NCBI GenBank assembly: GCA_017415455.1 | Contig: JAFQGS010000127.1 | Span: forward strand, 1-35,562 | Direction: 5' to 3' | Length of the DNA: 35,562 bases | DNA from: Prevotella sp. | GTDB taxonomy: Bacteria; Bacteroidota; Bacteroidia; Bacteroidales; Bacteroidaceae | Shown: positions 7,661 to 17,377 of the stretch, piece by piece | Position numbering within the stretch: position 1 is the stretch's first letter | How the letters are laid out: every line of letters begins with the position of its first letter | Translations under genes and position numbers: made by a program | Notes under the pieces: generated by a model | What the model was told of the DNA's origin: nothing | Databases searched by the model: none | Seen by the model: only the letters and a program-made list of their open reading frames with translations

Positions 7661-7770
7661 ATGCTTTTATAAAATTATGAACACTTTATGTGTTTTGTTT
7701 TTTACAATATTAACAAAAAACCTTGTTTTTTATGTAATAATAATCTTCTTGTATTACATTTGCTTGTGAA

Positions 7771-8499
7771 TTATAAGAAGAACTGTCTGAAGTTTATCCA
7801 GTATTCACATAAGTCCGTCATGCTGTTAAACACCAAGTCGGCACCTTCTTTTATTAACTCCTCGTTGGATAGCGGACCGGTGTTGACGGCAATGGTGAAT
7901 ATTCCTGCGTTTACTGCGGCTCTGACACCAAGAGGAGCATTCTCGACAACGATAGCTTCGTTTGCCTTCACTCCGTTTTTTATTAAGCCGCAGAGGTATG
8001 GCTCTGGATTTGGCTTGCCTTGTCTCACATCATAACTTGTAACCACAAGGTCTCTTCTTATAAGTCCGCAGAAGTCTTCCTCAAGTCTGTCAAGCAATGA
8101 TTTCTGTCCGCTTCCTGTTACAACTCCTATGTTTAGTCCGTCAGAATGTATCTGCTGGAACAGCTCTGTTATGCCTTCCATCTTTTTGGCAGGTTCAAGA
8201 CTTGAGAAAATAGCAGACTTCACGAGGTAAATCTCATGCGCTTGCTCGTTAGTCAGTTCTCTGTGCCATTGTTGTCTTGCAAGATTCTGTATTACCTCTT
8301 CGCCACGCATACCTTCCCATAGATACGCCTCTTCTCTTGTCATCTCAAGGCCGCATTTCTTCATTGCCTTATGCCAGCACTCAGAGTGATTGTACATGCT
8401 GTCATAGATGACTCCGTCCATGTCGAAAAGAACGGCTTTGGGGTTAAAAGCCTCAAAGCCGTTTCTTTTAAGATATTCTGTAACTTTATTTTGTAGCAT
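7771..8499 (-). CDS. HAD family sugar-phosphatase/phosphoglucomutase-like protein
   Basis: This 242-residue HAD subfamily IA protein resembles the beta-phosphoglucomutase/sugar phosphatase branch. Motif I is AVLFDMDGVIYDSM (Asp nucleophile plus DxD), motif II is VVTGSG, the lysine lies in RQGKPNPEPYL, and motif IV is VVENAPLGVRAA. The cap lies between residues about 40 and 110. It begins 15 bp after pgi, so it is the last gene of the pgi group and may act on a hexose phosphate, although a house-cleaning phosphatase is equally possible. Which reaction it catalyses cannot be settled from motifs. Confidence 0.85.
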   Translation of the reverse strand: MLQNKVTEYLKRNGFEAFNPKAVLFDMDGVIYDSMYNHSECWHKAMKKCGLEMTREEAYLWEGMRGEEVIQNLARQQWHRELTNEQAHEIYLVKSAIFSSLEPAKKMEGITELFQQIHSDGLNIGVVTGSGQKSLLDRLEEDFCGLIRRDLVVTSYDVRQGKPNPEPYLCGLIKNGVKANEAIVVENAPLGVRAAVNAGIFTIAVNTGPLSNEELIKEGADLVFNSMTDLCEYWINFRQFFL

Positions 8500-8514
8500 T
8501 ATTTATATTTGTTA

Positions 8515-9870
8515 TTATGCCTCTTTTGCCAGTCTTTCCTTAATAGCCTTGCTGTCTTCTTCGTAGCCAGGTTTGTCAAGTAGGGCAAACATGTTCTTCT
8601 TGTATGCCTCTACGCCAGGCTGGTTGAATGGATTAACGCCTAATACATTTCCACTGATTCCGCATCCAATCTCAAAGAAGTAGATGAGCTGACCTATATA
8701 GTACTCGTTAAGGGTAGGAACGCTTATACGTATATTAGGAACTCCGCCGTCAACATGTGCCAGACGTGTGCCGAGTTCTGCCATCTTGTTTACTTCGTCT
8801 ACACGCTTTCCAGCAAGAAAGTTCAGTCCGTCAAGATTCTCCTCGTCCTCAGGGAACAGCATTTTCTTATTTGGCTCCTCAACGCTGATTACTGTTTCAA
8901 AAATCGTTCTTTCACCTTCTTGAATCCATTGTCCCATAGAGTGTAGATCGGTAGTAAAGTCGCAAGATGCAGGGAAGATACCCTTGCCGTCCTTACCCTC
9001 GCTCTCTCCGTAAAGCTGCTTCCACCATTCGCTGATGTAGTGAAGCTTCGGCTGGTAGTTAACCATTATCTCAATCTTCTTGCCGTCATTATACAGACCA
9101 TTGCGTATTGCGGCATAAACAGCAGCAGGGTTCTCTTCAAACGGAGTGTCAACACCACACTGCTTCTCCATGTCCTGGGCGCCGGCTACGAGTTGCTGTA
9201 TGTCGAATCCAGCACAAGCGATAGGCAGCAAGCCTACAGGTGTGAGAACAGAGAAACGACCGCCCACGTTGTCTGGAATGATGAATGAGGTATATCCTTC
9301 CTTATCAGCGCATGTGCGTGCTGCACCCTTCTTCGCATCTGTGACAGCCACGATGACTTTCTTTGCCTCTTCCTTGCCGCGCTGTGCCTCGCATTGCTTC
9401 TTGAGCAGACGGAATGTAAGAGCTGTCTCAGTTGTTGTTCCAGACTTGGATATATTGATAACGCCAAATTTCTTATCTTTAAAATACTCTGTCATTTCAG
9501 CCAGATAATCCTCGCCGATGTTGTTTCCGGCAAATAGGATAGTAGGGTTGCTCTTGTCGTTAACAAGCCATGCGAATGAGTTGCCCAAAGCCTCGATGAC
9601 AGCTCTTGCTCCGAGGTAGCTGCCGCCAATACCTGCAACAACAACAACCTCGCAATTCTCGCGCAATACGTTAGCGCAGTCTTGTATCTCCTTGATAAAC
9701 TCAGGAGTTATCTCTGATGGAAGATGCAGCCATCCGAGAAAGTCATTGCCAGGGCATGTGCCGTTCTCCAATGCTATCTGTGCTTCTTTTACTTTTGGCT
9801 CAAAAGCCTTTACTGTGCCCGGTGCTAAGAACTGGGCAGCCTTTGTAATGTCTAAACTGATGTTTTTCAT
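8515..9870 (-). CDS. pgi: Glucose-6-phosphate isomerase
   Basis: This cytoplasmic glycolytic enzyme interconverts glucose 6-phosphate and fructose 6-phosphate. The 451-residue length is that of the short bacterial form. Two SIS-type phosphate-binding regions are visible: [19 protein letters not shown] (near residue 80) and [23 protein letters not shown] (near residue 137). Conserved later segments include [15 protein letters not shown] and [14 protein letters not shown]. It lies 30 bp downstream of gpsA and 15 bp upstream of the HAD gene on the same strand, so co-transcription is likely. Confidence 0.96.
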   Translation of the reverse strand: MKNISLDITKAAQFLAPGTVKAFEPKVKEAQIALENGTCPGNDFLGWLHLPSEITPEFIKEIQDCANVLRENCEVVVVAGIGGSYLGARAVIEALGNSFAWLVNDKSNPTILFAGNNIGEDYLAEMTEYFKDKKFGVINISKSGTTTETALTFRLLKKQCEAQRGKEEAKKVIVAVTDAKKGAARTCADKEGYTSFIIPDNVGGRFSVLTPVGLLPIACAGFDIQQLVAGAQDMEKQCGVDTPFEENPAAVYAAIRNGLYNDGKKIEIMVNYQPKLHYISEWWKQLYGESEGKDGKGIFPASCDFTTDLHSMGQWIQEGERTIFETVISVEEPNKKMLFPEDEENLDGLNFLAGKRVDEVNKMAELGTRLAHVDGGVPNIRISVPTLNEYYIGQLIYFFEIGCGISGNVLGVNPFNQPGVEAYKKNMFALLDKPGYEEDSKAIKERLAKEA

Positions 9871-9900
9871 AAACTTATATACTGGTTAGTTAATGTCAGA

Positions 9901-10896
9901 TTATCTAAAAGAGTCGGTGAGCAGCTTAATCTCTATCTGAGGATTGATATGCTCATAAAGAATGTTGTAAACAGCATCCAGGATAGGCATGTTGACATGC
10001 CACAGACGATTAATCTCTTTCATACATTTAGTACCAAAATATCCCTCTGCTATCATCTCCATCTCAATCTGTGCGCTTTTAATACTATATCCTTTGCCAA
10101 TCATGGTTCCGAAGGTGCGGTTGCGCGAGAAGTTTGAATATCCTGTAACAAGAAGGTCGCCAAGATAAACAGAGTCTGTGATGTTGCGCTCAATAGGGTG
10201 CACAGTGGTAAGGAATCTGTTCATCTCCTGAACAGCATTCGCCATTATCACGGCCTGGAAGTTGTCTCCGTATTTCAGTCCGCTGCAAATACCTGTCGCT
10301 ATGGCGTAAACATTCTTGAGAACAGATGAATACTCAATGCCTATAACGTCACTACTTGTTTTGGTCTTTATGAACTCGCTTGAAAGAACATCGGCAAATG
10401 CCTCCGCTTTTTCTATGTCACTACATCCGACGGTGAGATAAGAAAGACGCTCCAATGCAACCTCCTCTGCGTGTGAAGGACCGCCAAGGCATGCGATGTT
10501 GTCATAAGGGACATCAAATACCTGATGGAAATACTCTGAGCATATCATGTTCTCATCTGGTACGATTCCTTTTATAGCTGTGACAATATATTTGTCCTTT
10601 ATTCTTGTCTTAAGTTTTTTAAGATGATTCTTAAGGTATGGAGAAGGTGTTACAAATACAAGTGTATCGTATGCCTGTACTATCTTATTAAGGTCGCTTG
10701 AGAAGAATATCTCATCTGTGTTAAACCGCACGCTGTTAAGATAAGCCGGGTTGTGGCCGAGGCGTTTGAAATCCTCAATACGGTCGTCACGTCGCATATA
10801 CCATCCGATGTGATGTGTGTGACCGACTACAATCTTGGCTATGGCTGTTGCCCAACTTCCACCGCCTATAATTGCTATTTTACCGCAATCAAACAT
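9901..10896 (-). CDS. gpsA: Glycerol-3-phosphate dehydrogenase [NAD(P)+]
   Basis: This enzyme reduces dihydroxyacetone phosphate to sn-glycerol 3-phosphate for phospholipid synthesis. The 331 residues open with the Rossmann motif IIGGGSWATAIAKI. They continue with FVTPSPYLKNHLKK, the KGI segment, CLGGPSHAEEVALE and the catalytic-domain segment IEYSSVLKNVYAIATGICSGLKYGDN, which holds the conserved lysine. It lies between lysS and pgi on the same strand. The lysS terminator sits 19 bp before the gpsA start and I see no separate promoter, so expression may depend on readthrough. Confidence 0.95.
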   Translation of the reverse strand: MFDCGKIAIIGGGSWATAIAKIVVGHTHHIGWYMRRDDRIEDFKRLGHNPAYLNSVRFNTDEIFFSSDLNKIVQAYDTLVFVTPSPYLKNHLKKLKTRIKDKYIVTAIKGIVPDENMICSEYFHQVFDVPYDNIACLGGPSHAEEVALERLSYLTVGCSDIEKAEAFADVLSSEFIKTKTSSDVIGIEYSSVLKNVYAIATGICSGLKYGDNFQAVIMANAVQEMNRFLTTVHPIERNITDSVYLGDLLVTGYSNFSRNRTFGTMIGKGYSIKSAQIEMEMIAEGYFGTKCMKEINRLWHVNMPILDAVYNILYEHINPQIEIKLLTDSFR

Positions 10897-10904
10897 AGTA
10901 GTAT

Positions 10905-10948
10905 ATTTAAAAAGAAGACGGTTACGGCATGTTGTGCCGTAACTGTCT
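10905..10948 (-). terminator. Intrinsic terminator after lysS
   Basis: On the minus strand, 14-bp arms (10935-10948 with 10916-10929, one G-U pair) enclose a 5-nt loop. A TCTTTTTAAA tail follows. The hairpin begins 9 bp past the lysS stop and ends 19 bp before gpsA, so it separates or attenuates the two genes. Confidence 0.8.
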
Positions 10949-10957
10949 GTATTTGAG

Positions 10958-12685
10958 TTACTCAGCAGAATTATTAATCCAATTCTGTACTTCGTCTACA
11001 GAAGGCTTCTGCATGTCAAGTTTATACTTTTTCAGTACGTCGCCAATCTTCTGTTGCAAGCCTTGCGCTTTTTCATCCTTGATATTCTGAACCAGGTTGA
11101 AACCTATTTTGCGCAATACAGGCACCCATTCTTCACCAACACCGATGGCTGCCCATTCCGCCACACTGCTTTGTGGTATCTTCTTCTCTGGCTTCATCTG
11201 CGGGAAGAAGAGCACCTCCTGAATGAATGTCTTACCGGTCATGAGCATTACAAGGCGGTCTATTCCGATTCCGATACCGCTTGTAGGAGGCATGCCGTAC
11301 TGCAATGCGCGCAGGAAGTCCTGATCGATAATCATCGCCTCGTCGTCGCCCTTGTCTGCCAGGCGCATCTGCTCAACGAAACGCTCCTCCTGATCTATCG
11401 GGTCGTTAAGCTCTGAGTAGGCATTTGCCAGCTCCTTGCCGTTAACCATCAGCTCAAAGCGCTCTGTCAGTCCAGGCTTAGAGCGGTGAGACTTGGTGAG
11501 CGGACTCATCTCAACTGGATAGTCGATGATGAATGTAGGCTGTATGAACTTGCCCTCACATGTCTCTCCGAATATCTCGTCGATGAGTTTACCCTTGCCC
11601 ATGGTCTCGTCAACCTCGATGCCCAGTTTCTTTGCCACCTCGCGAATCTCGTCCTCGTTCTTGCCTTCCAGGTCGTATCCTGTCTCTTCCTTGATAGCGT
11701 CGAGGATTGGCAGGCGGCGATATGGTGCTTTAAAGCTTACGAGATTGCCGTCAATCATGCACTCAGGCTTGCCGTTTACGGATGTACATACGGTTTCGAG
11801 CAGCTGCTCAGTAAAACTCATCATCCAGTTGTAGTCCTTATACTGAACATAAAGCTCCATACAAGTGAACTCTGGGTTGTGAGTACGGTCCATACCTTCG
11901 TTGCGGAAGTTCTTTCCAATCTCGTATACACCCTCAAAGCCACCCACGATAAGGCGCTTAAGATAAAGCTCAGTGGCGATGCGCATATACATATCCTGGC
12001 TAAGAGCATTGAAGTGTGTTATGAACGGACGTGCAGAAGCACCGCCGGCTATTGACTGCAGGGTAGGAGTCTCCACCTCTGTGTATCCTGCCTCGTCGAG
12101 TACACGGCGTATTGTGCGTATAATAGTGGCGCGCTTCAGGAATGTGTCTTTCACCCCTTCGTTAACCACTAAGTCTACATATCTCTGGCGGTATCTCAAC
12201 TCCGGATCCTCAAACTTGTCGTATGCCACGCCGTCCTTGTATTTCACGATTGGCAGTGGCTTCAAGCTCTTTGACAACATCGTCAGTTCTTTGGCGTGAA
12301 TGGAAATCTCACCTGTCTGTGTGCGGAAAACTGTACCCTTGACACCAATGAAGTCTCCAATGTCCATAAGTTTCTTGAATACCTTGTTGTACAGATCCTT
12401 GTCCTCGCCGGGGCAGATGTCATCACGGGTTATATATACCTGTATTCTTCCTTTTGAATCTTGAATCTCTGCAAAACTTGCCTTTCCCATAACGCGGCGG
12501 CTCATCAGACGTCCGGCAATACAGACTTCGCGTGCCTCATCATCTTTGAAACTTTCTAAGATTTCTGTACTAAATGCGTTTGTTGGGTATTCGGCTGCAG
12601 GATATGGGTCTATTCCCATGTCGCGCAATTCTTGCAGGCTTTGGCGTCTGCCAATCTCCTGCTCGCTTAATTCTAAAATATTCAT
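10958..12685 (-). CDS. lysS: Lysyl-tRNA synthetase, class II
   Basis: This cytoplasmic enzyme charges tRNA-Lys. The 575 residues hold an N-terminal OB-fold anticodon-binding domain (about residues 55-160; [25 protein letters not shown]) and a class II catalytic core: motif 2 ([20 protein letters not shown]), then motif 3 ([15 protein letters not shown]). An extra C-terminal extension of about 75 residues follows motif 3 (from [10 protein letters not shown] on), a common Bacteroidetes feature. A -7 box lies at 12722-12729, and an intrinsic terminator follows the gene. Confidence 0.96.
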   Translation of the reverse strand: MNILELSEQEIGRRQSLQELRDMGIDPYPAAEYPTNAFSTEILESFKDDEAREVCIAGRLMSRRVMGKASFAEIQDSKGRIQVYITRDDICPGEDKDLYNKVFKKLMDIGDFIGVKGTVFRTQTGEISIHAKELTMLSKSLKPLPIVKYKDGVAYDKFEDPELRYRQRYVDLVVNEGVKDTFLKRATIIRTIRRVLDEAGYTEVETPTLQSIAGGASARPFITHFNALSQDMYMRIATELYLKRLIVGGFEGVYEIGKNFRNEGMDRTHNPEFTCMELYVQYKDYNWMMSFTEQLLETVCTSVNGKPECMIDGNLVSFKAPYRRLPILDAIKEETGYDLEGKNEDEIREVAKKLGIEVDETMGKGKLIDEIFGETCEGKFIQPTFIIDYPVEMSPLTKSHRSKPGLTERFELMVNGKELANAYSELNDPIDQEERFVEQMRLADKGDDEAMIIDQDFLRALQYGMPPTSGIGIGIDRLVMLMTGKTFIQEVLFFPQMKPEKKIPQSSVAEWAAIGVGEEWVPVLRKIGFNLVQNIKDEKAQGLQQKIGDVLKKYKLDMQKPSVDEVQNWINNSAE

Positions 12686-12721
12686 ATCTTGTTTTGATAA
12701 TTTTCAATACATAATCTGCTG

Positions 12722-12729
12722 CAAATTTA
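12722..12729 (-). promoter_or_regulatory. -7 box for lysS
   Basis: Minus-strand TAAATTTG lies 37 bp upstream of the lysS ATG. The nearest TTG is 16 bp away, which is short for a -33 element. Confidence 0.5.
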
Positions 12730-12862
12730 ATAAATATATTTTTAACAATTGTTCTTTTTTCATATTTTTACGTCAGTTTGTGACAATAATCGCCATAATA
12801 TTGTTCCTGTCACGCTTAACAAGCGGTTTTTTATCATCTTTACGTGCCTGTTGTCCGGCCTT

Positions 12863-12950
12863 CGTAAGTATGTCACTTTTGAATGCTAAGTATGCCATTT
12901 GGATGTCGTAAACATATAGTTTATGACTCAAAAGTATGATGTTTTTGAAA
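12863..12950 (+). repeat. 22-bp periodic AAGTATG array, copy 2
   Basis: AAGTATG cores stand at 12866, 12888 and 12932, with a degenerate unit in the slot near 12910, again exactly 22 bp apart. Units 1 and 4 end in CTTTTGAAT or TTTTTGAAA as in copy 1. Some units contain CAAAAGTA, which read on the minus strand would fit a TAnnTTTG -7 box. The array lies in the gap between divergent lysS and the men operon. Confidence 0.75.
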
Positions 12951-13176
12951 TGCCTTTCAATGATATGTTTTCAGTTGTTGAGGTAATTTGTGTAACGTAT
13001 TATTTATCAATATGTTACTTGAAATTGTTGTTTCTTTTCTGAAATCATCATTTGCGATATCTTGTAGCCTGCGTTAATCATGATGGAAAGGAAAATAAGT
13101 GTGTGATTGACATAGTATGTATTACATAACAATATTAAAAAATCAGAACTGATTAGTTCGTTTGTTTTATTTTCTT
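12951..13176. other. Non-coding rest of the lysS-men gap, with one hairpin
   Basis: No gene is visible here. GTAACGTATT (12992-13001) pairs with AATATGTTAC (13009-13018) around a 7-nt loop, with one G-U pair. The rest is AT-rich sequence with no recognised site. Together with copy 2 of the array it fills the long intergenic gap. Confidence 0.5.
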
Positions 13177-13184
13177 TATCTTTG
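13177..13184 (+). promoter_or_regulatory. -7 box for the men operon
   Basis: TATCTTTG lies 48 bp upstream of ATG 13233. The -33 region is weak (TTAG near 13153). It is the only candidate promoter seen before the thioesterase gene. Confidence 0.6.
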
Positions 13185-13232
13185 CATAGTATTTGTTAAT
13201 TGTCAAACATAGAAATATTACTGATAATAGAA

Positions 13233-13652
13233 ATGAATATAGAAAAGGTAAGTGAGATATTAAACAAGAAGCATAATATTGTGCATACTCTTGGACTCAG
13301 ACTTATTTCCACAGATGATCCCGATACTTGCGAGGCGGAGATGATTGTTGGCGACAATGTGCGTCAGCCCTTCGGCTTTCTGGCTGGTGGAGCGTCACTT
13401 GCGTTGGCTGAGACACTGGCAGGAGCCGGCTCAATGGCGTTAAGGCCAAACTGTAGCTGCGTAGGAATAAATGTCAGCGGCAACCATCTCAAGCCTGTTG
13501 CTGAAGGAGAGACGGTAAGGGCTGTGGCAAGAGTTGTCAGCAAGGGCTATAAATTGCATGTATGGAACGTGGATATTTATAATGCCGGAAACGAACTGGT
13601 CTCAACGTCTATCGTAACAAATTATATAAGACCATTAGATGCATCAAAATAG
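13233..13652 (+). CDS. menI: Hotdog-fold thioesterase, likely DHNA-CoA hydrolase
   Basis: This 139-residue PaaI-like hotdog thioesterase is the first gene of the menaquinone operon. It probably hydrolyses 1,4-dihydroxy-2-naphthoyl-CoA. Family signs are HTLGLRLIST near the start, QPFGFLAGGASLALAETLAGAGSMA with the catalytic acidic residue on the central helix, and GNHLKPVAEGETVRAVARVVSKG. I start at ATG 13233, since the longer frame uses a TTG at 13200 just 15 bp past the -7 box. It overlaps menF by 14 bp. The specific substrate is inferred from the operon. Confidence 0.85.
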   Translation: MNIEKVSEILNKKHNIVHTLGLRLISTDDPDTCEAEMIVGDNVRQPFGFLAGGASLALAETLAGAGSMALRPNCSCVGINVSGNHLKPVAEGETVRAVARVVSKGYKLHVWNVDIYNAGNELVSTSIVTNYIRPLDASK

Positions 13653-14766
13653 TAATGCTGTGGCATGGGCGATGTACCGCATGCCATATGCGACGATATA
13701 TAAGCGCATAATGCAAAAGAGCGGGATGCCGGTGGTGCTTTCCTCGTTTGATGAACTTGCGGAGCATAGCGGTTTCTGCATGGCGCCGTTTGCGTTATCC
13801 GATGATTGTCCGATATACGTCATAAAGCCAGATGTTACGGAAGAACATTCTGTTCAGATAAGGAATATCAATGGCGCGAGACATTCAGACTCAGCAGAAG
13901 CGGAAGAAGAGATGAAGAGCGCTACAGCTCAGCAGAGATGCAAGGAGAGGGGAAGATATTCAGAAACATTCAGTATGTTTCATTCGGCATTGCAAGACGG
14001 TTGCTTTAAGAAGATTGTCCTTGCGCGTTATTCTGATGATATGATACCGGAAGACACGGAATACGAAGACCTTTTTCATTATGCCTGTGAGCTTTATCCT
14101 CGTTTGTTCATAGCCATGGTGTCGATAGATAAATGCGGGACATGGCTTGTCGCGTCTCCAGAAGTTCTGCTTGAAGGCAGTGGCGCGAGATGGCATACTG
14201 TTGCTTTAGCCGGAACGATGAACTTGGAGAATAATGACATAAAGAGCCTGACTGATGGCAAGGATGAGTCATATAGCAATATTCTGTGGAGCACAAAGAA
14301 TATCCAGGAGCAGCATTATGTGGCTGCATACATAAATGATTGTCTTAAAAACATCGCCACGGACATAGAGGAGACGGGGCCTTATACTGTCAGAGCCGGT
14401 CATCTTGTACACCTGAAAAGCGATTTCACGTTTACGATAGACAATAATAAAAGCATTGCCAACTTGTTGAAACGACTCCATCCGACGCCAGCCGTATGTG
14501 GCTTGCCTAAGGATAAAGCCTTTGAGTATATCATTGAGAATGAGGGATTCTCGCGGAAATATTACAGCGGTTTCATGGGACCTGTTAATATGTCTGGCGA
14601 AACCCACCTGTTCGTCTCGCTTCGATGTATGAATATTGCAGCCGGCCATTGCAGGTTATACGCCGGAGGCGGATTGCTGAACAGCAGTGAAGAAGAGTCG
14701 GAATGGAATGAGACGGAGGCAAAACTTGAAACAATGAGAAGATGTATAGCGATAAGAAAAATATAA
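13639..14766 (+). CDS. menF: Isochorismate synthase
   Basis: This enzyme converts chorismate to isochorismate, the entry step to menaquinone. The 375-residue chorismate-binding family protein has its signature in the C-terminal half: VALAGTMN, HPTPAVCGLPKDKAFEYI, the EGFSRKYYSGFMGPVN segment with Mg-binding Glu residues, and LYAGGGLLNSSEEESEWNETEAKLETM. The N-terminal region is divergent. Its start overlaps the thioesterase gene by 14 bp and its end overlaps menD by 25 bp, so the three are translationally coupled. Salicylate synthase is unlikely given the neighbours. Confidence 0.92.
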   Translation: MHQNSNAVAWAMYRMPYATIYKRIMQKSGMPVVLSSFDELAEHSGFCMAPFALSDDCPIYVIKPDVTEEHSVQIRNINGARHSDSAEAEEEMKSATAQQRCKERGRYSETFSMFHSALQDGCFKKIVLARYSDDMIPEDTEYEDLFHYACELYPRLFIAMVSIDKCGTWLVASPEVLLEGSGARWHTVALAGTMNLENNDIKSLTDGKDESYSNILWSTKNIQEQHYVAAYINDCLKNIATDIEETGPYTVRAGHLVHLKSDFTFTIDNNKSIANLLKRLHPTPAVCGLPKDKAFEYIIENEGFSRKYYSGFMGPVNMSGETHLFVSLRCMNIAAGHCRLYAGGGLLNSSEEESEWNETEAKLETMRRCIAIRKI

Positions 14767-16409
14767 ATATCCTGACCGCTTTGTTGTTGAAACACAAAGT
14801 TGATAATGCAGTTGTGTGTCCGGGAAGCCGCAATGCCGCATTGGTTCATAATCTAAACCAAACAGGAGAAATCAAATGCTTCCCGGTGACAGATGAACGT
14901 TCTGCGGCATTCTATGCTATAGGGCTGTCATTGTCGCAGGATTGTGTGCCTGTTGCTGTCTGTGTGACATCAGGAACAGCACTGCTGAATATGGCGCCTG
15001 CTGTGGCGGAGGCATGGCACAGGAATATTCCTCTTATATTAATATCCGCAGACAGACCAAGACAATGGATAGGTCAGTTGGATGGACAAACAATGGAACA
15101 GCAAGGAGCACTGGGCACGTTTGTTGCAAAGAGTGTGACGTTGCCCGAACCAGAAGGCGAAGAGGAAGAGTGGATGTGCCAGCGTCTTGTTAATGAAGCC
15201 ATGATTGCCGCCCGGAAAGATGGTGGCAGACCTGTGCATATTAATGTTCCAGTGTCTGAGCCTCTTTTCTGTTTCATTTGTGAGGACTTGCCGCAAGTGA
15301 GGCCTGTATGTCATTATGAGTGTGATGATTGCAGGAGTATTGTAGAGTGGATGCACCATCAATTGAAGTTCTATCACAAGCCGATGGTAGTTTTCGGACA
15401 GATAGCCAATCCGTCTGAAGTGCCCGACTTCGCAGACAACGTGCGACAACTCAGCAAACATGCCGTTGTCTTGTATGAGTCGTTGTCGCATCCTGTGGAC
15501 GGAGTATGTCGCATTGATGAGGCTTTATGCCAGATAGGTGATGACAAGGACTATTATCCAGACTTTATTGTATATATAGGAGGCAATCTTGTCGGTAAGA
15601 GACTTAAGAGTTTTCTCAGAAAAGCAAAGGCTGCAGAGACATGGATAGTTACACCAGATGGTGAACTTCATGATGTGACAATGTCCACAACAATGGTAAT
15701 AAAGGCAGATGCACGTGATTTTGTAAAGAGTATTCAGCTGCCAGAGAACGATAATGAACCAAGTGATTATGTAAGAAAGTGGAACACTCTATTGCGTGAG
15801 ATGGACATGAAAGCCTGTTTGTATGAACCTTCATTCTCACAAATGCTGGCTGTGAAATATTTTGAAGAGCAGTTTGAGGATATGGAATATGACTTCAGCG
15901 TGCATTATGCAAATAGCTTCCCTGTTAGACTGGCAAATATTTTTGCAGATCACTATGTGTATTGCAATAGAGGAGTGAATGGTATTGAAGGCTCTTTGTC
16001 CACAGCTGTGGGGCATTCGGCAGACACTTCACAAATGGTATTTTGTGTGATAGGTGACCTTAGTTTTTTCTATGATCAAAATGCTTTGTGGAATGCAAAC
16101 ATGAAAGGTAATCTGAGAATAATGCTTCTCAATAATTCGGGAGGAGCAATATTCGGTACTTTAAATGGACTTGCAGACAGTCCTGTAGCAAACTCATATA
16201 TAGCGGCTCATCATAATACAGAGGCACAAGGCATATGCACGCAGAACGATATCGGTTATCTTAAGGCAACAAATGTGTCGGAGATGAGAATTGGCATCGT
16301 AAGACTCATGACGGCAGAGACAAACAGACCGCTCCTGCTTGAGGTGTTCACAGACCGGAATGATGACCTGAGAGCATTCAAGGAATATTTTGAGCATATA
16401 AGAAAATGA
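14742..16409 (+). CDS. menD: SEPHCHC synthase
   Basis: This ThDP-dependent enzyme joins 2-oxoglutarate (as succinic semialdehyde) to isochorismate. The 555 residues have the usual three-domain layout. Visible signs are VCPGSRNAALVHNL at the start, TDERSAAFYAIGLSLSQ with the cofactor-activating Glu, TSGTALLNMAPAVAEAWH, LILISADRP, and in the ThDP domain GDLSFFYDQNALWN followed by LNNSGGAIFG. It overlaps menF by 25 bp and precedes menB by 45 bp. Confidence 0.96.
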   Translation: MYSDKKNINILTALLLKHKVDNAVVCPGSRNAALVHNLNQTGEIKCFPVTDERSAAFYAIGLSLSQDCVPVAVCVTSGTALLNMAPAVAEAWHRNIPLILISADRPRQWIGQLDGQTMEQQGALGTFVAKSVTLPEPEGEEEEWMCQRLVNEAMIAARKDGGRPVHINVPVSEPLFCFICEDLPQVRPVCHYECDDCRSIVEWMHHQLKFYHKPMVVFGQIANPSEVPDFADNVRQLSKHAVVLYESLSHPVDGVCRIDEALCQIGDDKDYYPDFIVYIGGNLVGKRLKSFLRKAKAAETWIVTPDGELHDVTMSTTMVIKADARDFVKSIQLPENDNEPSDYVRKWNTLLREMDMKACLYEPSFSQMLAVKYFEEQFEDMEYDFSVHYANSFPVRLANIFADHYVYCNRGVNGIEGSLSTAVGHSADTSQMVFCVIGDLSFFYDQNALWNANMKGNLRIMLLNNSGGAIFGTLNGLADSPVANSYIAAHHNTEAQGICTQNDIGYLKATNVSEMRIGIVRLMTAETNRPLLLEVFTDRNDDLRAFKEYFEHIRK

Positions 16410-16454
16410 TATTATTACGATAATTTATATAACAACGAATAAGGTATTTGATAT

Positions 16455-17276
16455 ATGGCAAACAGAGAATGGAGAAAAATACGTGATTTTGAGGATATTC
16501 TTTTTGAAGAATACAACGGAATAGCAAAAATAACTATCAATCGTCCACGATATAGAAACGCTTTCACTCCTAAGACAACATGGGAACTGTCTCAGGCATT
16601 CACGCTGTGCCGTGAGATGCAGGAGATAAGCGTAGTGTTGCTGACGGGTGCGGGCGATATTGCTTTCTGTGCTGGTGGCGACATGAATGTGAAAGGACAC
16701 GGCGGATATATTGACGAGGACGGTGTGCCAAGACTTAGTGTGCTGGATGTGCAGATGCAGATAAGAAGACTTCCCAAGCCTGTTATTGCAATGGTTAACG
16801 GATTTGCAATCGGAGGAGGACATGTCTTACACTTGATGTGCGACTTGACGATAGCAAGTGAAAATGCTATATTCGGACAAACGGGACCGAAGGTTGGCTC
16901 TTTTGATGCAGGATTCGGAGCGTCTTATCTGGCAAGAATTGTCGGACAGAAGAAAGCCCGGGAAATATGGTTCATGTGCCGCCAGTATTCGGCTCGTGAG
17001 GCTGAGCAAATGGGAATGGTGAACAAGGTTGTAGCACTGGAGAATCTTGAAGATGAGTGTGTGGAATGGGCTGAGACGATGATGCAACATTCTCCTCTTG
17101 CTCTGAGAATGATAAAAGCCGGACTTAATGCGGAGCTTGACGGACAGGCAGGAATACAAGAACTGGCAGGTGATTGCACCATGCTTTATTATTTCCTTGA
17201 TGAGGCACAGGAGGGTGGAAAGGCGTTTCTGGAGAAAAGAAAACCTGACTTTAAGAAATATCCAAAGTTGCCTTAA
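16455..17276 (+). CDS. menB: 1,4-Dihydroxy-2-naphthoyl-CoA synthase
   Basis: This crotonase-family enzyme closes the second ring of the naphthoquinone from o-succinylbenzoyl-CoA. The 273-residue length is typical. Motifs are [26 protein letters not shown] (oxyanion hole), [42 protein letters not shown] and the end KKYPKLP. It is the fourth gene of the operon. A 101-bp gap with a hairpin separates it from menC. Confidence 0.96.
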   Translation: MANREWRKIRDFEDILFEEYNGIAKITINRPRYRNAFTPKTTWELSQAFTLCREMQEISVVLLTGAGDIAFCAGGDMNVKGHGGYIDEDGVPRLSVLDVQMQIRRLPKPVIAMVNGFAIGGGHVLHLMCDLTIASENAIFGQTGPKVGSFDAGFGASYLARIVGQKKAREIWFMCRQYSAREAEQMGMVNKVVALENLEDECVEWAETMMQHSPLALRMIKAGLNAELDGQAGIQELAGDCTMLYYFLDEAQEGGKAFLEKRKPDFKKYPKLP

Positions 17277-17301
17277 TGTGGAATAATTTGTTATTGTTAT
17301 T

Positions 17302-17338
17302 TATGCATTAAGCCTAATGTCCATGACATTATATGCAT
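17302..17338 (+). other. Hairpin between menB and menC
   Basis: TAATGTC (17315-17321) and GACATTA (17325-17331) flank a 3-nt loop, with outer ATGCAT blocks at 17303-17308 and 17333-17338. No T-run follows, so this is more likely an RNA-processing or stability element than a terminator. Confidence 0.5.
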
Positions 17339-17377
17339 TTAGTGAAACCATAATAACACATAATATTGCTAACATCC

